DNA of 64,000 nucleotides. Origin: Anas platyrhynchos (taxonomy: Eukaryota; Chordata; Aves; Anseriformes; Anatidae). How positions within the stretch are numbered: position 1 is the stretch's first letter; each line of letters starts with the position of its first letter. The stretch spans positions 13,971,001 through 14,035,000 of the forward strand of contig NC_092604.1 in NCBI RefSeq assembly GCF_047663525.1, written 5' to 3'. The notes beneath the pieces were generated by a model. That model did not search any database. It saw only the letters and a program-made list of their open reading frames with translations, and was not told where the DNA came from. The position numbers and the translations under genes are program-made. Below, one piece after another: positions 60,641 through 64,000 of the stretch.

Positions 60641-60899
60641 TCACCTTACAAAAATCGCGAAGGGGCGACAGTACCGGTGTGGTATCCGCGTGCAGTTTAT
60701 GTTGGCGTTTGCATTGGCACTGATCCCTGCACCAGATATGACAATGACCTGTGTGCACTCTGGTTTGTACTTGTACAAAGACGAGCGATGCTGTGGTTTC
60801 GTACAGCTGGGACACAACGATAGGGGTACTTGTAGTACAAAATACAGGTTCTTATTAAGAGCAATATATGAAGCATTACAAAATTACAAATGCAGTGAA

Positions 60900-63800
60900 A
60901 ATATTTGAGGGAATAAATGGAATGTGAGATGTTGCAGCAATGCTATCACTGCTTGGCATCATGGGTTTCAACCTGCCTGGCTTTGTGGTTGGAGCTGTAA
61001 CACACAAGCGAGCCAGCCCATAGGAGCAGAAGGTGTTGCTGCCAGCAGCCACATTGTTCGTGGAGGGACGCAAGTCTGGTGCTGCAGCTGCTGCACCGTG
61101 GTTACTCCTGGTTGTCGCTGCCTGGTGGGAACCACGGTGGGAGGGCTCTGCATGGAGGACGTGGGGTTTGTCTCACAGCTGCAGCTTGCCACGTGCCCAG
61201 CTCTGGGGGAGGTGACGCATGTCCAGCTGCTTGCGGGGGTCTCCGAGCTGGGGGGCACATCCCGTCTGAGCGGAGCAGCCAGTGCTGGCAGGGTAAGCAG
61301 CTCCTGTTAGCTTGGCCCTCAGAGCCACGCTGCCTCAACCTCCATGCCCGTGCCTGGGCCAGTTCCCCAGCATGGCTTTGTGGGTGTGGAATAAATTAGC
61401 CTTGATGGCGCCTGCATTAATTTTATGTGGGAGAATCCCCAGCGATTCCAGGGCAATTAAAGGGAGAGGAGCCTTGCCCAGCACAGCTTCCTTCCCATCC
61501 AGCCGCCACTCCTGCTCAAGGAGATGGGAGGGCTGAGTGATGGGCTGCACTTGGTGCCCTGCCACCTGCCTATTGGCTGCAGTCAGAGCAGGGTGGTCCA
61601 CGGCCCATAGGGGCCACGCTCCTCAGCTGGGGCAGGCAATGGGACTGCACAGTGGCTGAGATCAATAAGCTGATGCTCGTGTTACAGAAAGGATGTAGAA
61701 CAAGCCCAAGGCAAGCAAGCTGTCTTCCTTTCATACATGTTCCATGAATACTGGTTGTCTAGTATAACTGAAGCCTGTTTGTGGCTTTTTTTTTTTAAAC
61801 TTAAAAATTCAGCTCATATTTTGGCAGGGGTTGTCTGAGTGTGTAGCGGATACATTCAATGACAAGAGCTGTAACAGTCAGTTTGTTGGATGCCACAATT
61901 AAACCTCAGCTTTTTCTCCCAGCCATTTGAAAGCCAGTGACAAGTTGTCACTCAGGCAAGAATACATACAAACAAGGTCAGTGCATAGCCCCCAGATCCT
62001 AACAATGTGATTTTCATCACCTTACCAGTCTTTGGGGAGTCTTCAGCTCCCATCTGGAAGTACCTTCAACCCTTTCCAGCTACGGATCTTGAAATAACGA
62101 GAACAGAGAGAAAACCAAAATTACATGGAGTTTATTGCCATTTCAGAAGGGAAAAAGTGTTTGAAAAAGTTTATTCAGGAAGCCAGGGGAAGTTAAGTGG
62201 GAGACATTTGCCATTTCATCAGTCTGTTGGTGATAGCCATTCATGTCATAAATGGCTTGTGTCATTTGATGCCAAAAATAACACAATTTTCCTCCCCAAA
62301 GGCCTATAGGGTTTTTTTTGCAATAAATGTTTATTTGTTAATAATATACTTTAAACAGCCCAGTCTTGACCTCAAGTCTCCAAAAGAATCCATCTTCTCT
62401 CTGAAAAATCTTACATAGTTTGTGTAATTTTTTCTGGGAAGGTGTAATTGATGGTGCAGTGAAGGGTAGTGTGTTTGCTTTAACTACTGCAGCTGCGTGG
62501 ATTAACTGTTTATAAGGGCCTACTGTGCTTTGAATGGCAACTTTCTTAGATTTCAAGCCATAATTGACAGCACTTCCTAATGGTTTTGTGGATTTGCTTA
62601 AGTTTGGTCAGTAAAAATAAATTTCTGCATTTAGCTCACTCATTGTTCTTTTCTCCTGGCTGTTTTGAAATCTTTTAAACGTTTCTTTGTGATAATTCTG
62701 TTTCATTGGTTAGCCTACAAAGTGCAGCATTTCAAATGGAGATGACTGATACAACTACCTTGTAGATCTGAGCTTGGGTTTGGTCTAGTTCCACATCTTG
62801 TGTTAATTTCAGAAGGAAATGTAATAGAAATTTGGGTACATAGCAAATAACCTGTATGCAAATATTTCTGACAGGTTTTCTCAATTTAGTTATTTGGAGT
62901 CTCTACAGTTTAACACAGAACTGACAGGTATTAAATAGATGCAACTAAATATTTGAAAACTTAAAAAAGGATTTTGTAAATATGCTTAATGTAGAAACTG
63001 TTATATTGAGGAAAAAATAGTAAGTCAGGTAGTTAATTTATAATATCTTACACTGGTTTGATATTGTCTTCCCAAAAGCTGGAGTTAGACTTCCCCTGGC
63101 AAAGCGTTTGTGGAATGTCAGTGGTATGTGATCTGCAGCCCAGTAATCTAACAATTGTCTTTTCATTAAATTACCAACTACCACTGATTTAACCAATCAT
63201 GTTTTTGTTCTACTATCTACCACTCTGATCCTTCTCTCTTATGATTTTTATGTAAATTTTTACTAAAAACAAACAAACAAACAAAAACAACAAAAAACAA
63301 ACAACAAAACAAAGTATTAAGACACTTGTCAGATTTTTTGCTCGTTCTTAAATGCAAATGGGGTTTTCTTGAAGAAATACATAGGCCTTATTTTCTTTAA
63401 GAATAACTGACCTATGGAAGAGAGTTACACATTTAATTTCTCAAAGCATTTCAGCTTAAAGTGCTAGTTTGTTGTCAGTCAGACAGGCACTTGGATAAAA
63501 TAAGGAACAGTATGTATAAAATGAATGGAATTTATTTTTTTCTTTAAACATTTTGCATTTGGGAAGCTAAATTATTTGGATAGTATGCACGCTCAGGTAC
63601 TTTATGTAAAACTTACTTTAGTGGGACTCTGTGCTGCTAAATGGCACCAGTAGTTAACAGAGAGTATGTTTGCAATGCATTAATTGCAACAAGTATACAG
63701 TGATTTTAAAAAATATATTTTTTGAGAAGCACAGCTTCTAGCTTGGCTTGTCATCCTGCAATAATAAGGTGGTTAATTTTACCCAGTTTCTTCAGCTGTT

Positions 63801-64000
63801 TACAAGGTAAAGTTACACACACAACTAGTTGAAGAACTAGGGTCTTAAGATAACTAAACTGCACGGCAAATGCCAATTTACTTCCCAGAGGTATTTTCGG
63901 GGGCAATCTAAGCCACTGTAACCTGAACAACTCTCCTCTTCTGTTGCTGGGGAAGGCTTGTCTTGTCTTTGTGTCCAGTTTGATTTTTGCAGGACAGACT
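60900..64000. other. Distal part of the visible intron 2, no gene seen
   Basis: 60,950-61,700 is GC-richer and CpG-poor; from 61,700 on the sequence is AT-rich. It includes T(9) and A-rich low-complexity runs and an (AAAC)n tract. Open frames are short and unrecognised. No LMX1B exon 3 is found. Confidence 0.6.
63265..63313 (+). repeat. (AAAC)n / CAAAA microsatellite
   Basis: Interrupted AAAC and CAAAA units over about 49 bases. Confidence 0.9.

Noticed and set aside
59715..60908. A 397-codon plus-strand open frame across the intron-2 CpG island.
   Set aside because: The opposite strand is open over the same bases, and the peptide is low-complexity in the GC-rich part and matches nothing recognisable after it.

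Overview
The window is nuclear DNA of a vertebrate, most likely a bird. Two exons on the + strand encode the N-terminus of the LIM-homeodomain transcription factor LMX1B with standard GT/AG splice sites. A CR1 retrotransposon tail, the dominant repeat class of birds and other sauropsids, lies at about 6.2 kb. There are no Alu- or L1-like elements. I cannot fix the species; a galliform such as chicken would fit.

Layout. Bases 1 to about 39,200 are upstream intergenic DNA. No exon in them can be supported. They hold simple repeats, one CR1 tail, small fragments of probable ancient repeats, and AT-rich stretches that may include distal LMX1B enhancers. About 39,225-44,720 is a GC- and CpG-rich block of some 5.5 kb, broken by short AT-rich islets with homeodomain, octamer, TCF/LEF and SOX-type words. 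An AT-rich gap (44,720-46,140) separates it from the promoter CpG island (about 46,140-49,210). That island holds the LMX1B promoter, leader, exon 1 (coding 47,563-47,701), the 391-bp intron 1 with a GGGGCC hexanucleotide repeat, and exon 2 (48,093-48,279). From 48,280 to the end is the beginning of the long intron 2. It is mostly AT-rich with simple repeats, but carries an isolated CpG island at about 59,840-60,640. Exon 3 (second LIM domain) and the homeodomain exons lie beyond the window.

How the parts fit. There is a single recognisable protein gene, cut by the window edge. Everything else is best read as its regulatory surroundings: clustered CpG islands typical of developmental transcription-factor loci, an upstream intergenic region of the kind known to hold limb autoregulatory modules for LMX1B in mammals and chick, and a long intron with its own CpG island.

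Limits. I see no new gene system, virus, CRISPR array, tRNA or rRNA gene. The long open frames in the GC-rich blocks occur on both strands at once and are treated as composition artefacts. The observations most worth checking are the intronic GGGGCC repeat, the intron-2 CpG island, the double hairpin of TAAT-containing inverted repeats at 28,648-28,711 and the palindromic octamer element at 46,005-46,020.
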